A stretch of DNA of 64,000 bases from the NCBI RefSeq assembly GCF_014323605.1, contig NZ_SCMB01000002.1, positions 248,001 through 312,000 on the forward strand. Direction: 5' to 3'. Source of the stretch: Lactobacillus kimbladii. Lineage in GTDB: Bacteria; Bacillota; Bacilli; Lactobacillales; Lactobacillaceae. A program made the position numbers and the translations under genes. Every line of letters starts with the position of its first letter. Within the stretch, counting starts at the first letter, position 1. The notes below the pieces were generated by a model. The model was given only the letters and a program-made list of their open reading frames with translations. It was not told the origin of the DNA and did not search any database. Below, piece by piece: positions 53,439 to 64,000 of the stretch.

Positions 53439-54878
53439 TTAATCCTCCATTCCAGTTGGTGTTTTTTCATAAAACTTATTAGTTCTTTCAATAAAGTCAG
53501 CTACTTGGAAAATACTTCCTTCATCGAATCTTTTGGCCATAATCTGCAGACCTACAGGCATTCCGTCAACTAAACCAGCTGGAACACTGGCAGCCGGTAT
53601 TCCGGCTAAATTAGCTGAAATTGTCAAGATATCGTTGTTGTACATTTTAATTGGGTCAGAGATTTCACTACCAATGCCAAAAGCAGGAGTGGTGGTGGTT
53701 GGGCCCACAATCACATCATTTTCAGCGAAAATCTTATCAAATTCGTCACAAATTAACGTTCTCACTTTAGATGCTTGTCTAAAGAAACGATCATAAGATC
53801 CAGCCGAAAGAGCAAAGGAACCCAGCATAATCCGGCGTTTAACTTCTTCGCCAAAGCCTTCTGAGCGCGACTTAACGTATACATCTAGTAGGTTCTTAGT
53901 ATCTTGAGCACGGTAGCCGTAGCGAATACCATCAAATCTTTGCAAGTTTGACGAAGCCTCACTTGAAGCAATGATATAGTAGTCGGGAACTGCATATTTT
54001 GTTAAAGGTAAAGATACCTCGGTGATAATAGCACCTGCTTTTTCCAGAGCATCAATTTGTTCTTGCAGAACAGAACGCATATCACCATCAACAGCAGCCA
54101 TATATTCTTTAACTACCGCTACATGCATACCCTTAACATCTTGACCAATGTACTTGGTAAAATCAGGCACTGCTCTAGTCGAAAGAGTAGAGTCGTGCTC
54201 GTCACTACCCGCAATAACATTTAAAACTTGAGCCGAAGTTTTTGCCCGCTTACTCATCACGCCGATTTCATCTAATGAAGAAGCAAAAGCAATTAAGCCC
54301 CAGCGAGAAACGCGGCCGTATGTTGGCTTGATACCAAAAATGCCGTTAAACGCGGAAGGCTGCCTGATCGAACCACCAGTGTCTGAACCCAAAGCAGCAA
54401 CGACTTGACCCGAGGCAACAGCAACAGCTGAACCACCAGATGAACCGCCTGGTACTTTGTCCAAATTCCACGGATTGTGGGTAATGCCAAAGTATGAGTG
54501 TTCAGTAGAAGAACCCATCGCAAACTCATCCATGTTGGTTTTACCTACAAAAGTCACTTGCGCCTTTTTTAATCTTTCAATAACCGTCGCATCATACATC
54601 GGAATATAATTATCCAGAATGTGACTAGCTGCCGTTGTTTTAACACCGTTAGTAAGAATGTTGTCCTTAATGGCAATGGGAATACCAGCAAGTTTGTTTT
54701 GGTTAAAATCAAGATCACTTGCAGGTTTTGCATCCTCTTGAACAGTAATCCAAGCATTCAACTTGTCATCTGTTTTTTTAATATTATCAATTGTATCTTG
54801 CGCTAATTTGTCAGCAGACAAAGTTCCTTGGGCAAGCTTTTCATTTAAAGAGTCAATATCTTCATTTAAATAATTCAT
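53439..54878 (-). CDS. gatA: Asp/Glu-tRNA amidotransferase subunit A
   Basis: A 479-residue amidase-signature subunit that frees ammonia from glutamine. The catalytic lysine is in [10 protein letters not shown], and the serines in [15 protein letters not shown] and [14 protein letters not shown]. Its ATG overlaps the gatC stop by one base (TAATG), so synthesis of the subunits is coupled. Lactobacilli need this route to make Gln- or Asn-tRNA if a direct synthetase is missing. Confidence 0.96.
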   Translation of the reverse strand: MNYLNEDIDSLNEKLAQGTLSADKLAQDTIDNIKKTDDKLNAWITVQEDAKPASDLDFNQNKLAGIPIAIKDNILTNGVKTTAASHILDNYIPMYDATVIERLKKAQVTFVGKTNMDEFAMGSSTEHSYFGITHNPWNLDKVPGGSSGGSAVAVASGQVVAALGSDTGGSIRQPSAFNGIFGIKPTYGRVSRWGLIAFASSLDEIGVMSKRAKTSAQVLNVIAGSDEHDSTLSTRAVPDFTKYIGQDVKGMHVAVVKEYMAAVDGDMRSVLQEQIDALEKAGAIITEVSLPLTKYAVPDYYIIASSEASSNLQRFDGIRYGYRAQDTKNLLDVYVKSRSEGFGEEVKRRIMLGSFALSAGSYDRFFRQASKVRTLICDEFDKIFAENDVIVGPTTTTPAFGIGSEISDPIKMYNNDILTISANLAGIPAASVPAGLVDGMPVGLQIMAKRFDEGSIFQVADFIERTNKFYEKTPTGMED

Positions 54879-55180
54879 TACTCGTCCTCATCCTTATTAA
54901 TAATTACTGGAACCTTAATGAAGCCATTGGCTTGGTCAGGAACATTTTTCATTAATTCATCTCTGTCTTGCCAGTGTTCAGGCTTATCTTCTCTAAAAAC
55001 AGTATCACGATCAACAACCTGAACTGTCTCTTTAACGCCATCGGTATTAACTTCTGACAATTGATCTGCCATATTAATAATTGAACTCATTTGTTCAGTT
55101 ACTTTGCCAATATCTTTTTCATCAATTTCAAGTCGCGACAAAGTCGCAACGTGTTTAATTGTATCTTCTGTAATTTCCAC
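54878..55180 (-). CDS. gatC: Asp/Glu-tRNA amidotransferase subunit C
   Basis: A 100-residue GatC that stabilises the A-B complex. The pattern [30 protein letters not shown], and [21 protein letters not shown] is typical. The start is a GTG at 55180, nine bases after AAGGAGG. First of the gatCAB genes, 15 bases after camS. Confidence 0.94.
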   Translation of the reverse strand: MEITEDTIKHVATLSRLEIDEKDIGKVTEQMSSIINMADQLSEVNTDGVKETVQVVDRDTVFREDKPEHWQDRDELMKNVPDQANGFIKVPVIINKDEDE

Positions 55181-55194
55181 GCAAATATACCTCC

Positions 55195-56334
55195 TTATTC
55201 GCCACCATAAATATGGACTTGATAACTACTATCCCCTGTTTCCTTGGCAACTAAAGCTTGGATGTCATTAACAGAGCCAATTTTAATTTCAATTGGCACG
55301 TTATTAGCCAAATACTTCTTTGCAGTTGATAAAACAAGTCTCGTGAAACTTTGAATTTGCTCATACCCATAAAACTGGGTAGTAATTGAAATATTTTCCT
55401 GAGCTAATTTACCATTTTCATATCGTAAAGTTGCCGTTACACCACTGATATTAGGGAAATAATTTTGAATAGATTCTTTAAAACTATTGAAACTGGAAGC
55501 ATCACTGCTGTTGATCGCTTTTTTACCACCAACAGTAGGCAAAACTTCAGATTGAGTATTAATAGTTTTCCATTTAGTTATTTTACTACTATTAGCAGCC
55601 GCTGTCCCACTCAAAAAGTAAGTTCCAGCAACTAACGAATCCTTGCTTTCTTTTGCAAAAAGACCAACAGTGATTGGAATTTTCTTTAACGATTTTTTCT
55701 TCCGCAAGCGAGCTACGACTTGCTCAGCTGCTGCTTGGCCATATTGCTTTTGCTTTGCACGCGATATTTGGGCTTGATATTCAGGACCATCTTTTTTCTT
55801 TTGGTAGTAATCAACAGAATTAAGAGCAAGACCAACGCTAATACCGCCAATATGATAATTCGAACCGGATCCTGTCAAAAAATCTTGTTCAAGTATTTCT
55901 TCTAAATAATATGGCTGATAATTTTTCTTAGTTCCAGCTTCAGGATTCAGACCATTGGGATTTAACTTTGACTTGCGCCCTAACCATTCATTAGCCATGT
56001 TGGCAGAAATATACTGACCCTCTTGAAAAACAAAAGAATTGGTTGAATAAACACCCTTAGAAATCTGAACCAATCCTCGTTCTAATTCTCTGGTATCCAC
56101 CGAATTATCATTATTAGTTGCCGTTAAACCAGATATTGGACTAGTTACATAGTGCCCGTTTTTAAGTAAAACAGTATATCCATTGTTACCAGTATCAGTA
56201 GTCTGATAAGTTTTAGAATTGGAATTAGAAGATGTTTTGGCATTATTCGCCAAGTCAGAATTTTTCAAGTTTCCACAAGCCGTCAAACTTAACGATATTC
56301 CTAAAAGCGCTAATATATGCAAGTATTTTTTCAC
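55195..56334 (-). CDS. camS: CamS-family sex pheromone lipoprotein
   Basis: A 379-residue lipoprotein with signal peptide [20 protein letters not shown] and a lipobox LTAC at residues 17-20, followed by a Ser/Asn-rich linker. The body has the CamS pattern ([57 protein letters not shown]). In staphylococci and enterococci the cleaved signal peptides of such proteins act as plasmid-transfer pheromones. Start chosen at the GTG at 56334, where AAAGGA fits; the gene follows ligA by 13 bases. Confidence 0.9.
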   Translation of the reverse strand: MKKYLHILALLGISLSLTACGNLKNSDLANNAKTSSNSNSKTYQTTDTGNNGYTVLLKNGHYVTSPISGLTATNNDNSVDTRELERGLVQISKGVYSTNSFVFQEGQYISANMANEWLGRKSKLNPNGLNPEAGTKKNYQPYYLEEILEQDFLTGSGSNYHIGGISVGLALNSVDYYQKKKDGPEYQAQISRAKQKQYGQAAAEQVVARLRKKKSLKKIPITVGLFAKESKDSLVAGTYFLSGTAAANSSKITKWKTINTQSEVLPTVGGKKAINSSDASSFNSFKESIQNYFPNISGVTATLRYENGKLAQENISITTQFYGYEQIQSFTRLVLSTAKKYLANNVPIEIKIGSVNDIQALVAKETGDSSYQVHIYGGE

Positions 56335-56347
56335 TTTAAATGGTCCT

Positions 56348-58384
<2,037 letters not shown>

Positions 58385-58407
58385 CTATTTTTTTACTTCT
58401 ATCTTAA

Positions 58408-60660
58408 TTATACCTTTTTAATTGGTGCAAATGCTGCTAGAAGCCGCTTGATTCCTTTGCCACTAAATGCAATATCAAGCTCCATGTCTTCACCTTTACC
58501 GTTAACCTTAGTCACAACACCTTTGCCCCAAGATTTATGTTCTACTTTATCACCGACATTCCAACCCTTTTTCTCAGCACCAACTGCACCAGCAGGTTTA
58601 ATTTTTGGTGTGTAAACCTGTGCACGAGCTCGTTCATCTGCGTTAGCAAAGGGAGCAGTTTGTGTCTGGTAATTGTCATTTGAGAAAGTAATTGGAACTG
58701 AATTTTCAATATCCAGATCATCTTGATCAATTTCTTCCAAAAATCTGGATGGCGGATTATTCTGCATTCGACCATACATCATACGTGAATATGCATTTGT
58801 TAAAAACAGTTCACGCTTTGCCCTAGTAATACCCACATAAGCCAGTCTACGTTCTTCTTCTAGCTGGTCGTCTTCCATTAAAGCACGTGATAAAGGAAAA
58901 AGTCCATCTTCCATCCCCACTAAAAAGACTACCGGAAATTCGAGTCCTTTGGCTGCGTGCAATGTCATTAATGCCACCTGATCATCATTATTGGCTAAAT
59001 CATCTTGGTCGCTTAAAAGAGAAACTTCCGCTAAAAAATCACTCAGAGCATTTTCGGTTTCATCGCTGTCATCATTTTCTTCGTATTCATCATCAAAACG
59101 TTTCGTAACAGACAAAAATTCATCCAGGTTTTCTAGTCTAGTTTCTGCTTCAATTGTATGTTCAGCTTTCAAGGCAGCTGTATAGCCAAAATCCTGCAGT
59201 ATTTTTTCCGTTAGACCGGTAACGCTATGATCTTTAGCAAAATTAATTGCATCACATAATTTAGCACCAAAATCACTCAGTTTGGTCGCTGCCCGTGCAG
59301 TAACGCCCGACATATTAAGGTGATCAAAGGCTCCTAGAATTGATAAATTATTATCACGGGCAAAGTCCATAAAGCGCCTAACACTAACTGGTCCAATACC
59401 ACGTTTAGGGGTATTAATAATCCGGTTGAAACTCATGGAATCACTGGGATTAGCCACTAACTTCAGATAAGCCATAATGTCCATGATTTCTTTTCTGTCA
59501 TAGAACTTATGACCACCGACAATTTGGTAAGGCACGTTCGACTTTACGAATGACTCTTCGACCGTTCTAGACTGGGCATTAGTACGATATAATACCGCAA
59601 AATCATGGTAGGAACGCTTTTTCTCTTTGACCTCTTCTTGAATTTTAGCAATGATAAAGTGCGCTTCATCGTCGCCACTTTGAGCGCGATAATAAGTTAC
59701 TTTTGCACCTTCACCTTGGTCTGTCCATAATTTTTTAGCCTTACGGTTACTATTATTCTTAATGACTGCGTTAGCGGCAGCCAAAATATGACCGGTTGAA
59801 CGGTAATTTTGTTCCAACTTGACGGTTTGCACGCCTGCATCATGATAATCTTTTTCAAAATTCATGATATTTTCCATGTTAGCACCGCGCCAACCATAGA
59901 TAGACTGATCCGCATCTCCCACCACGCAAATATTTTTATATTGTGCAGCTAATGCATGACACAATTCATACTGGGCCTGGTTGGTATCCTGGTACTCATC
60001 AACCAGTAAATAACGAAACTTATTTTGGTAATAATGTAAAACAGCGGGATCGGTTTTAAACAGAACTAAGGTCTGCATGATCAAATCATCAAAGTCCATA
60101 ATTTGATCATTCTTTAAGCGTTTTTGATATTCCTGATAAACTTGGGCAGTTACTTTTTCAAAAGGTGAAGCAGCGCTGGCAGAATATGCATCTGGAGTAA
60201 GTAAATCGTTTTTGCCATTAGAAATAGCAGATAAAATCCTGCGTGGTTCGTACATTTTAGGATTAATATTTTGTTCTTTTTGAATATGCTTAATTAAAGT
60301 AAGCTGTTCCGCCGAATCAGCAATAGAAAAATTACTGGTATAACCAATTTTTTCTGCATCTCGCCGTAATATTCGCACACAAAGAGCGTGAAAGGTAGAC
60401 ATCCAGATACTGTCAGCCTGTTGTCCCAATAATTTATGCTCACGCTCTCTCATTTCAGTGGCAGCCTTATTGGTAAAAGTGATAGCCAAAATATTCCACG
60501 GCGCAATTCCTTTTTCAGCAACAAGGTAAGCAATCCTTCTGGTTAAAACGGAAGTTTTCCCTGAACCTGCTCCTGCAACCACTAATAATGGTCCTTCAGT
60601 AATCTGCACTGCCTTTTTTTGCTGTGGATTTAAACCTGCTAAAATTGATTCTGCGCTCAT
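58408..60660 (-). CDS. pcrA: ATP-dependent DNA helicase PcrA
   Basis: A 750-residue UvrD/PcrA helicase acting in repair and rolling-circle replication. Walker A is VVAGAGSGKTSVLTRRIA, motif II is LVDEYQDTNQAQYEL, then GDADQSIYGWRGA, LEQNYRST and the late motif LMTLHAAKGLEFPVVFLVGMEDG. A Tudor-like tail (KVEHKSWGKGVVTKVNGKG) ends the protein. I use the ATG at 60660 (MSAESILAGLNP), as in homologues; a GTG at 60675 is an alternative. Confidence 0.96.
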   Translation of the reverse strand: MSAESILAGLNPQQKKAVQITEGPLLVVAGAGSGKTSVLTRRIAYLVAEKGIAPWNILAITFTNKAATEMREREHKLLGQQADSIWMSTFHALCVRILRRDAEKIGYTSNFSIADSAEQLTLIKHIQKEQNINPKMYEPRRILSAISNGKNDLLTPDAYSASAASPFEKVTAQVYQEYQKRLKNDQIMDFDDLIMQTLVLFKTDPAVLHYYQNKFRYLLVDEYQDTNQAQYELCHALAAQYKNICVVGDADQSIYGWRGANMENIMNFEKDYHDAGVQTVKLEQNYRSTGHILAAANAVIKNNSNRKAKKLWTDQGEGAKVTYYRAQSGDDEAHFIIAKIQEEVKEKKRSYHDFAVLYRTNAQSRTVEESFVKSNVPYQIVGGHKFYDRKEIMDIMAYLKLVANPSDSMSFNRIINTPKRGIGPVSVRRFMDFARDNNLSILGAFDHLNMSGVTARAATKLSDFGAKLCDAINFAKDHSVTGLTEKILQDFGYTAALKAEHTIEAETRLENLDEFLSVTKRFDDEYEENDDSDETENALSDFLAEVSLLSDQDDLANNDDQVALMTLHAAKGLEFPVVFLVGMEDGLFPLSRALMEDDQLEEERRLAYVGITRAKRELFLTNAYSRMMYGRMQNNPPSRFLEEIDQDDLDIENSVPITFSNDNYQTQTAPFANADERARAQVYTPKIKPAGAVGAEKKGWNVGDKVEHKSWGKGVVTKVNGKGEDMELDIAFSGKGIKRLLAAFAPIKKV

Positions 60661-60740
60661 TTTGAATTCTTTCACCCCAAAAATTTTTTAACTATTCTAT
60701 TGTACCAAAAATCATGACCATAATTTGAGTTGATTGCATT

Positions 60741-61388
60741 CTATTTATCAAAACGCGCAAGATCATACTCTTCGATTAACTTAATCAATTTGTCCGCATA
60801 ATTGGGGTCAGTCGCATAGCCGTCTTTAACTAGAGCTCGAGCCTGCGTTTGATAGTTCTTAGCAGCTAAAACGTGACGATATTGTTTTGCGTCCCAGGTT
60901 GTTCCCTTTTGGAACAAGCGCGCATGAGCCCTTATAGAAGCTTCATAGGAATCATAGATTTGAAAGCGAGCTTTAACAACTATCCATTTACCTTTTTCAA
61001 ACTCTTTGGTTTTAAGTACTGCCGAAGTATTAGGGTTATTTCCTTTGACGCCAAACAGATTATTGTATTTTTGTGAAAGGTCGCTTTTGCCATAGTCACT
61101 TTCAAGACAAGCCTGAGCGATAGTAATACTTGGCAAAAGGTCAAAGGATTTATCCACTTCTTTAGCTATCGGACCTATTTCTCTGATAAAGGCTTTGTGT
61201 TGCCTTATGATTTTCTGCCTGGCCTGTTCTCGAGCAAGCTGCTCCTGTCTGATCTGCTCTGATTGAATTGCCTGTCTGCGATAATAACGAAAAGTTGCAA
61301 AAGCAATAATCAATAAAAATAGAATTATAAATGTTCGCATAATGATCGCTGTATTAGATAATTTTTTGCTTTTTCGTTTTCTCGCCAT
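60741..61388 (-). CDS. Membrane-anchored GH73 N-acetylglucosaminidase
   Basis: A 215-residue wall hydrolase. A basic N-terminus is followed by a transmembrane anchor (residues 14-33), an Arg/Gln-rich coiled linker (40-64), and a GH73 domain outside the cell. The catalytic glutamate is E96 in AQACLESDYGKSDL; KYNNLFGVKG, YDSYEASIRAHARLF and YATDPNYADKLIKLIEEYDL follow. It cuts the glucosaminyl bond of peptidoglycan, probably at division or growth. It lies 80 bases upstream of pcrA without an obvious terminator. Confidence 0.9.
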   Translation of the reverse strand: MARKRKSKKLSNTAIIMRTFIILFLLIIAFATFRYYRRQAIQSEQIRQEQLAREQARQKIIRQHKAFIREIGPIAKEVDKSFDLLPSITIAQACLESDYGKSDLSQKYNNLFGVKGNNPNTSAVLKTKEFEKGKWIVVKARFQIYDSYEASIRAHARLFQKGTTWDAKQYRHVLAAKNYQTQARALVKDGYATDPNYADKLIKLIEEYDLARFDK

Positions 61389-61520
61389 TTGTTTTCCCTT
61401 GCTTTAAAAATCTCTTCTTAAGTATAACCTCTCTTGAGTATAAATTATGCAATGTAATTAATTTTTAAAATAAAAGTAGTAAGCTAACCTAACAATTTTG
61501 CTCATTTATAATTAAGTATA

Positions 61521-61547
61521 CAAAAAAATGGAGCCAAAGCTCCATTA
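61521..61547 (-). terminator. Terminator after tRNA-Leu
   Basis: AATGGAGC, TTTG loop, GCTCCATTTTTTT on the reverse strand, directly downstream of the tRNA. Confidence 0.88.
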
Positions 61548-61552
61548 AAAAA

Positions 61553-61638
61553 TGCGGGCAAGAAGACTCGAACTTCCACGATCTAAAAGCGATCACAAGA
61601 TCCTTAGTCTTGCGCGTCTGCCATTCCGCCATGCCCGC
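61553..61638 (-). tRNA. tRNA-Leu (anticodon AAG)
   Basis: An 86-base class II tRNA on the reverse strand: acceptor GCGGGCA/TGCCCGC, anticodon stem CAAGA/TCTTG with loop CTAAGGA (anticodon AAG, reads CTT), a long variable arm (TGATCGCTTTTAGATCG) and T loop TTCGAGT. Discriminator A; CCA not encoded. It follows the ABC exporter gene. Confidence 0.95.
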
Positions 61639-61710
61639 AGCACATTCAATACTATAACCCAAAATTAAATTTAACACAAGACTTTTCTTACTCATTTTAG
61701 CTAAAAAGCT

Positions 61711-63462
61711 TTAATCGACCATTTGCTCATTTACATACTTGGCATACAAACTGTGATTTTGCATTAATTCGTGGTGAGTGCCATGACCTGTAATTTTACC
61801 GTGCTCTACAAAATAAATTTGATCGGCATTAACTATCGTAGCCAGGCGGTGTGCAATAACCAAGGTTGTTCTATTGACCATTAGTTTATCAAGTGCTTGT
61901 TGCACCTTTCCCTCAGATTCTGAATCAAGGCTGGCAGTCGCTTCGTCCAGCATCAAAATTTTAGGATCACGCAAAAAGGCTCTGGCAATAGCTAAACGTT
62001 GTTTCTGACCACCAGATAGTTTAATTCCCCGTTCACCAATTTCAGTCTCCATTTGATCAGGAAATTCCCGCACAAATTGATCGGCATAAGCCAAAGCCAA
62101 TCCGTGCCAAAGTTCATCGTCCGTCATGTCCTTAGTCAAACCATAAACCAAATTTTCCCGAATCGTTCCGGAAAAAATAGCACTGTTCTGAGAAACATAG
62201 CCTATTTGGGAGCGCCAATTTGCCAGATCAATATCTTGAATATTTTCATCCCCAATAGTGAATTTGCCACTTTCAGGCTGATAAAAGCGTTCTAGTAAGG
62301 CAAAAATCGTAGATTTGCCACCACCACTAGGTCCCACAAAGGCAATGACAGAGTTAGGTTTTGAAACAAATGAAACAGATTGTAAAACGGGTTCATTTTT
62401 AACATAACTAAAACTAACGTTTTGTGCTGTCAACGTTTTATTACTCAAATCATAAGTGTGATGGCTTAAATTCTTTTCAGGTTCAATTTGCAAAATTGCT
62501 TGTATGCGTTCAGTTGAACCCAAAGCTTTTTGGATTTGTGAAAAGAAGGTAGCAAAATTAGCAACTGGTGCAATCACGTTAAACAGATATAGTAAGAATG
62601 CTACAAGAGACCCACTAGTCAAAGAACCCTGACCTACGCGAATAATGCCAAATGCCAGGATGCCAGCAAAAGCCGCCATCATCAAAGTCATGATAATCGG
62701 CTGCAAAATAGCTTCAACACGGGCATCTAGTACGCCAATAGTAAAAATCTTCTTGATCCTATGATTACCAGATTTTTGTTCATACTTTTCGCCATTACTG
62801 GATTTAATTAAACGTACTTCAGACAATTTTTCGCTGACATCACCGTTAAATTTAGCTGTTTCTGACTGCAATTTGCGCCCAAGTCTCACCATAATGCGAC
62901 CAATTGGCAATAAAATTACTACCACAATAGGGATTACGGTAAACATTAAGGTGGCCATTTGCCAATCCATCACAAATAAAATGATTAATGAAAAAAAGAG
63001 TTGTATTGCGCCAGTAATAAAGTTAGGAAATTGAGAAGCCAGCAAATCTTTAATAATTCCCGTATCATTAACCAAGCGAGAAGTGCTTTCACCTGCTTTA
63101 GTAACATCAAAATAACTTACAGGCAGCTTTAAAAGATGACCCCACAGGCGTTCACGCAGACTTTTAACGACACTTTCACCAAAATAGCGCAGAACAAATC
63201 CACCCACTGTTCCTAAAATTAATTGCAGGACAAACACAATGATAATAATAATTAGGCTCGAATAATTAAAATTATCCCACTTGCTCGTATCCACTAATTC
63301 TCTGGTTAATAATGGTAAGACCAAATTTGCTACACTTGTGACCAGACTGAGAAACAGCCCTAGTGCAAATAACGATTTTTTAACATTCAAACTTTTTAGC
63401 AAGTTTAAAAAATCACTGAATTTAACACCTTGTGTTTTATCTTTAAGTGACTTGAATGCCAT
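61711..63462 (-). CDS. Multidrug-type ABC exporter, fused permease and ATPase
   Basis: A 583-residue half-transporter of the LmrA/BmrA type, expected to act as a homodimer. Six transmembrane helices fill residues 30-310. The ATPase domain has Walker A GPSGGGKST, signature LSGGQKQRLAIA, Walker B ILMLDEATASLD and the switch histidine IAHRLAT. It may export drugs or lipids; the substrate cannot be read from sequence. A MarR-type regulator gene lies directly upstream but a hairpin separates them. Confidence 0.93.
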   Translation of the reverse strand: MAFKSLKDKTQGVKFSDFLNLLKSLNVKKSLFALGLFLSLVTSVANLVLPLLTRELVDTSKWDNFNYSSLIIIIIVFVLQLILGTVGGFVLRYFGESVVKSLRERLWGHLLKLPVSYFDVTKAGESTSRLVNDTGIIKDLLASQFPNFITGAIQLFFSLIILFVMDWQMATLMFTVIPIVVVILLPIGRIMVRLGRKLQSETAKFNGDVSEKLSEVRLIKSSNGEKYEQKSGNHRIKKIFTIGVLDARVEAILQPIIMTLMMAAFAGILAFGIIRVGQGSLTSGSLVAFLLYLFNVIAPVANFATFFSQIQKALGSTERIQAILQIEPEKNLSHHTYDLSNKTLTAQNVSFSYVKNEPVLQSVSFVSKPNSVIAFVGPSGGGKSTIFALLERFYQPESGKFTIGDENIQDIDLANWRSQIGYVSQNSAIFSGTIRENLVYGLTKDMTDDELWHGLALAYADQFVREFPDQMETEIGERGIKLSGGQKQRLAIARAFLRDPKILMLDEATASLDSESEGKVQQALDKLMVNRTTLVIAHRLATIVNADQIYFVEHGKITGHGTHHELMQNHSLYAKYVNEQMVD

Positions 63463-63491
63463 AAAAGATACCGGCTTTCCTTAGTTAGACT

Positions 63492-63531
63492 AAATAAAAG
63501 AGTTTTTCAATAATTGAAAAGCTCTTTATTT
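63492..63531 (-). terminator. Hairpin between the MarR gene and the ABC exporter
   Basis: AAATAAAGAGCTTTTCAAT / TTGAAAAACTCTTTTATTT, a nearly perfect hairpin just past the MarR stop. It may end or weaken transcription into the exporter gene. Confidence 0.78.
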
Positions 63532-63548
63532 TATCTTGCTAATTATAA

Positions 63549-64000
63549 TCATTCATTTTCATTATGCCAGAATTTGCGCCAAAAGTCCCTATCATATTTA
63601 TGCATCTTATCATAATTGTAACAATTTTTGGTAAAATCACCTGGTTCAAAGTCATGATGGCAGTGATGCGCCCTATACATGTGGCGGCACATATCTCGCA
63701 TGTCAGACCTGGAGAAGTCATGGTCTGCGGCATATTTACGCCATTTTTTAATCCTTTCCATGCGGTAGGCAGGATCAACAAAATCGGTGGCTTTTTCCTT
63801 AAAATCTTTATCCCAGCCAGCAGCAATTTTTTGCAGATATTGACCAAATTGCTCCTGCTCTTCCGCAGTCAAACCGGCAAAGAAAGGCTCGGTATCTTGC
63901 TTATCTTTTAATTCAGCCAGCTTGGCAGCCTTTTCTTTCCCAGCTGCTGTTAGATAAACACGTTTAACTCGTTTGTCCTGCTCATCAACTTCACGTGAGA
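63549..64000 (-). CDS. MarR family regulator with an unusual His-rich tail (cut by window end)
   Basis: The last 150 codons of a gene running off the right edge. It begins inside the winged helix: SREVDEQDKRVKRVYLTAAG is the classic MarR wing, followed by the dimerisation helix (KEKAAKLAELKD). The domain should end near the GLTAEEQEQFGQYLQKI helix. Instead a further 80 residues, rich in His, Asp, Tyr and Trp (RHMYRAHHCHHDFEPGDF, then KYDRDFWRKFWHNENE), follow. It probably regulates the ABC exporter downstream. Confidence 0.85.
   Translation of the reverse strand, partial: SREVDEQDKRVKRVYLTAAGKEKAAKLAELKDKQDTEPFFAGLTAEEQEQFGQYLQKIAAGWDKDFKEKATDFVDPAYRMERIKKWRKYAADHDFSRSDMRDMCRHMYRAHHCHHDFEPGDFTKNCYNYDKMHKYDRDFWRKFWHNENE

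Overview
This window looks like a chromosomal segment of a low-GC lactic acid bacterium, most likely Lactobacillus sensu stricto (acidophilus/helveticus/crispatus type). The basis is the AT-rich sequence, the block coiA-mecA-spxA-ptsIH-clpE, a bacterial mevalonate pathway, GatCAB amidotransferase, an HrcA/CIRCE-type operator on clpE, D-2-hydroxyacid metabolism and a methionine-type T-box. Species cannot be fixed from the sequence alone.

Layout. 1-6.8 kb: competence and stress regulation (coiA fragment, mecA, spxA), the general PTS phosphorelay (ptsH-ptsI) and the ClpE chaperone. 6.8-14.2 kb: peptide release factor 3, a CorC/HlyC membrane protein, RecX, a 23S rRNA uridine methyltransferase and a surface alpha/beta hydrolase. 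14.2-17.7 kb: a tight thiolase, HMG-CoA reductase and HMG-CoA synthase operon, the upper mevalonate pathway. 17.9-24.1 kb: galU, a YihY membrane protein, map, flavodoxin, a GtrA-like protein, wecB and small conserved genes. 24.3-30.9 kb: tRNA-Arg, a PTS EIIC / DEAD-box helicase / GH25-like operon, a D-2-hydroxyacid dehydrogenase, an FMN-binding protein, and an amidohydrolase behind a T-box leader whose specifier reads as ATG (Met).

30.9-47.4 kb is the accessory part. It holds a gene-free kilobase, a frameshifted proX-like tRNA editing gene, an intact RelB/DinJ antitoxin beside a frameshifted toxin, an Mrr-like nuclease, an Abi_C-type protein and a complete type I restriction-modification set (hsdM, hsdS, hsdR), nearly all on one strand and forming a defence island. 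A LytTR/DUF3021 regulator pair, a YbgA / pyrimidine-dimer glycosylase pair and an isolated zinc-cluster protein of unknown function follow. That last gene lies between two long, very AT-rich stretches with only decayed coding fragments.

47.4-64 kb returns to conserved genes: a TetR-regulated NAD(P)H oxidoreductase, a second 23S rRNA methyltransferase, a Bax-inhibitor-1 protein, the long co-directional series pcrA-ligA-camS-gatC-gatA-gatB-dagK, a GH73 glucosaminidase, tRNA-Leu, an ABC exporter and a MarR regulator cut by the window end.

The points most worth a second look are the defence island with its broken toxin, the zinc-cluster protein with a decayed coupled partner, the Met T-box in front of an amidohydrolase, and the GH25-like protein that appears to lack its catalytic residues. 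Most function names rest on motif and family recognition by eye; no database search was run.
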